Below the pieces are notes generated by a model. The model was not told where the DNA came from, did no database searches, and worked only from the letters and a program-made list of their open reading frames with translations. 6,916 bases of DNA from Bryobacterales bacterium (GTDB lineage: Bacteria; Acidobacteriota; Terriglobia; Bryobacterales; Bryobacteraceae): positions 1-6,916 of the forward strand of contig PKYZ01000900.1 of assembly GCA_003132865.1 (NCBI GenBank), read 5' to 3'. Positions 5,920-6,916 of this stretch are shown in pieces. The stretch's first letter is position 1, and each line of letters begins with the position of its first letter. Made by a program: the position numbers and the translations under genes.

Positions 5920-6916
5920 ATGACGACGATAGTTCTAGCCGTACTCAACCTCTGCATCTCAGCCGCTGCCTTCGCCCAACCCGGTACCTGTGCCGGCCTG
6001 AGTCCGGGTCCCCTGGCATCCTTGAACGGCTTCGTGCCGTTCCCGTCCAGTAATCTGTGGAACACCGACATCTCGAAGGCGCCGGTGGACCCCAACTCCG
6101 CGAACCTGATCGACGACATCGGCGCCAGCGTGGCACTGCACCCCGATTTTGGGGCCGGCCTATATGCGGGTCAAACCATGGGCATTCCCTATCAGATCGA
6201 AGCCGGGACACAGGCCAAGGTCCCGGTCAAGCTCACCGAGTATCCCGGCAACAGCGACCCCGGCCCCATGCCCATCCCCGCCAATGCGCTGATTGAGGGC
6301 TACCCGAAACCTGGCAATGGCGACCGTCACGTGCTGGTCCTGGACCAGGGCAGTTGCTGGCTTTACGAGCTATACTATGCGGGCATCAAGAACGGCGCCT
6401 GGTATGCCAGCTCGTCGGCCATCTGGGACATGACCATCAACGAGCAGCGCCCGTATACCTGGACCTCGGCCGACGCCGCCGGCTTGCCCATCTTCGTCGG
6501 GCTGGTGCGTTATGACGAAGTGGCCGCGGGCGCCATAAACCATGCCGTGCGCTTCACCGTGCCCCTTACGCAACAGGCTTTCACACCGCCGGCGTCGCAT
6601 TGGGCGCCCACCACCACCGACGCGAATGCGCCGCCCATGGGCATGCGGATGCGGCTGAAGGCCAGCTTCGATATCTCTGGCTTTTCGTCTGCCAATCAGG
6701 TGATCCTGACGGCGCTCAAGAAGTACGGCATGATTCTGGCCGACAATGGCAGCGCCATCTTCATCACCGGCATGCCCGACAGTCATTGGAACAACAATGA
6801 CCTCGACATGCTCAAGAGCATCACGGCGTCGAGTTTTGACGTGGTTCTGATGAACCCGGTGTACACGCCGTCGAACGTGCCCACCGGGCCATCGCCCGCG
6901 GTCGCCAGTTTCACCG
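5920..6916 (+). CDS. Conserved secreted protein of unknown function (3' end beyond window)
   Basis: The frame is open from ATG 5920 to the last base, giving 332 complete codons with no stop. It begins with a signal peptide (MTTIVLAVLNLCISAAAFAQ, cleavage likely after AFA at residue 19), although the n-region lacks positive charge. The mature part carries blocks I recall from a widespread but unnamed family of bacterial extracellular proteins: FPSSNLWNTDIS (35-46), LHPDFG (66-71), GIPYQIEAG (81-89), DPGPMPIPANALIEG (106-120), GDRHVLVLD (127-135), ADAAGLPIFVGLVRYDEV (178-195), INHAVRFTVP (200-209), PPMGMRMRLKASFDISGF (231-248) and LKKYGMILADNGS (259-271). No catalytic motif can be assigned. Near the window end the sequence becomes Pro/Ser/Thr-rich (NPVYTPSNVPTGPSPAVASF), as in linkers that precede Ig-like repeats, so further domains probably follow. 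An in-frame ATG at 5893 would add nine residues (MASPCTIVP) and is less likely. It is divergent from the permease gene. Confidence 0.85.
   Translation, partial: MTTIVLAVLNLCISAAAFAQPGTCAGLSPGPLASLNGFVPFPSSNLWNTDISKAPVDPNSANLIDDIGASVALHPDFGAGLYAGQTMGIPYQIEAGTQAKVPVKLTEYPGNSDPGPMPIPANALIEGYPKPGNGDRHVLVLDQGSCWLYELYYAGIKNGAWYASSSAIWDMTINEQRPYTWTSADAAGLPIFVGLVRYDEVAAGAINHAVRFTVPLTQQAFTPPASHWAPTTTDANAPPMGMRMRLKASFDISGFSSANQVILTALKKYGMILADNGSAIFITGMPDSHWNNNDLDMLKSITASSFDVVLMNPVYTPSNVPTGPSPAVASFT

Noticed and set aside
5853..6119. N-terminal extension of 89 residues on the permease frame
   Set aside because: It has no similarity to permease N-termini and runs antisense through the signal peptide and first conserved blocks of the secreted-protein gene. 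The ATG at 5852 matches the usual family start.
6370..6786. 138-codon minus-strand ORF
   Set aside because: It is antisense to the conserved secreted protein, with Arg/Gly/His-rich composition typical of a shadow frame.

Overview
The window looks like chromosomal DNA from an acidobacterium, most likely Bryobacterales/Solibacter-like. This is inferred from the high GC, an ADOP-type duplicated permease with no ATPase beside it, a secreted HEAT-repeat protein with an unusual Gly/Pro-rich insert, and a large conserved secreted protein. No rRNA, tRNA, CRISPR array, insertion sequence or replication origin is visible. Apart from stretches of about 50-110 bp between genes, the window is coding throughout.

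Left edge (1-920), accessory in character. It opens with the C-terminal half of a BsuBI/PstI-family type II restriction endonuclease; the rest of the gene, and presumably its methyltransferase, lie before the window. Right after its stop comes a well-placed ribosome binding site and a 33-codon ORF that looks like a truncated next gene of the same operon. Facing it on the minus strand is a small antitoxin-like gene (542-862). Its open frame appears to be disconnected by one base from a better ribosome binding site and ATG at 920. This stretch reads as the worn border of a defence island.

Centre (973-3397), housekeeping-like. Two minus-strand genes form a translationally coupled pair: an adenosine-specific kinase family protein (2001-2483), then a DapA/N-acetylneuraminate-lyase family aldolase (973-2004) starting at a GTG that overlaps the kinase stop. 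Divergent from the pair, 56 bp away, is a signal-peptide-bearing HEAT-repeat protein (2540-3397).

Right (3405-6916). A large ADOP/MacB-like permease (minus strand, 815 aa) converges on the HEAT gene with a 7-bp gap. Divergent from it, 67 bp away, is a conserved secreted protein that is still open at the window end.

No complete novel system is visible. The points most worth a second look are the restriction-island border with its truncated ORF and frameshifted antitoxin-like gene, the aldolase-kinase coupling, and -10-like hexamers lying 6-7 nt before three start codons, which suggest leaderless transcripts.
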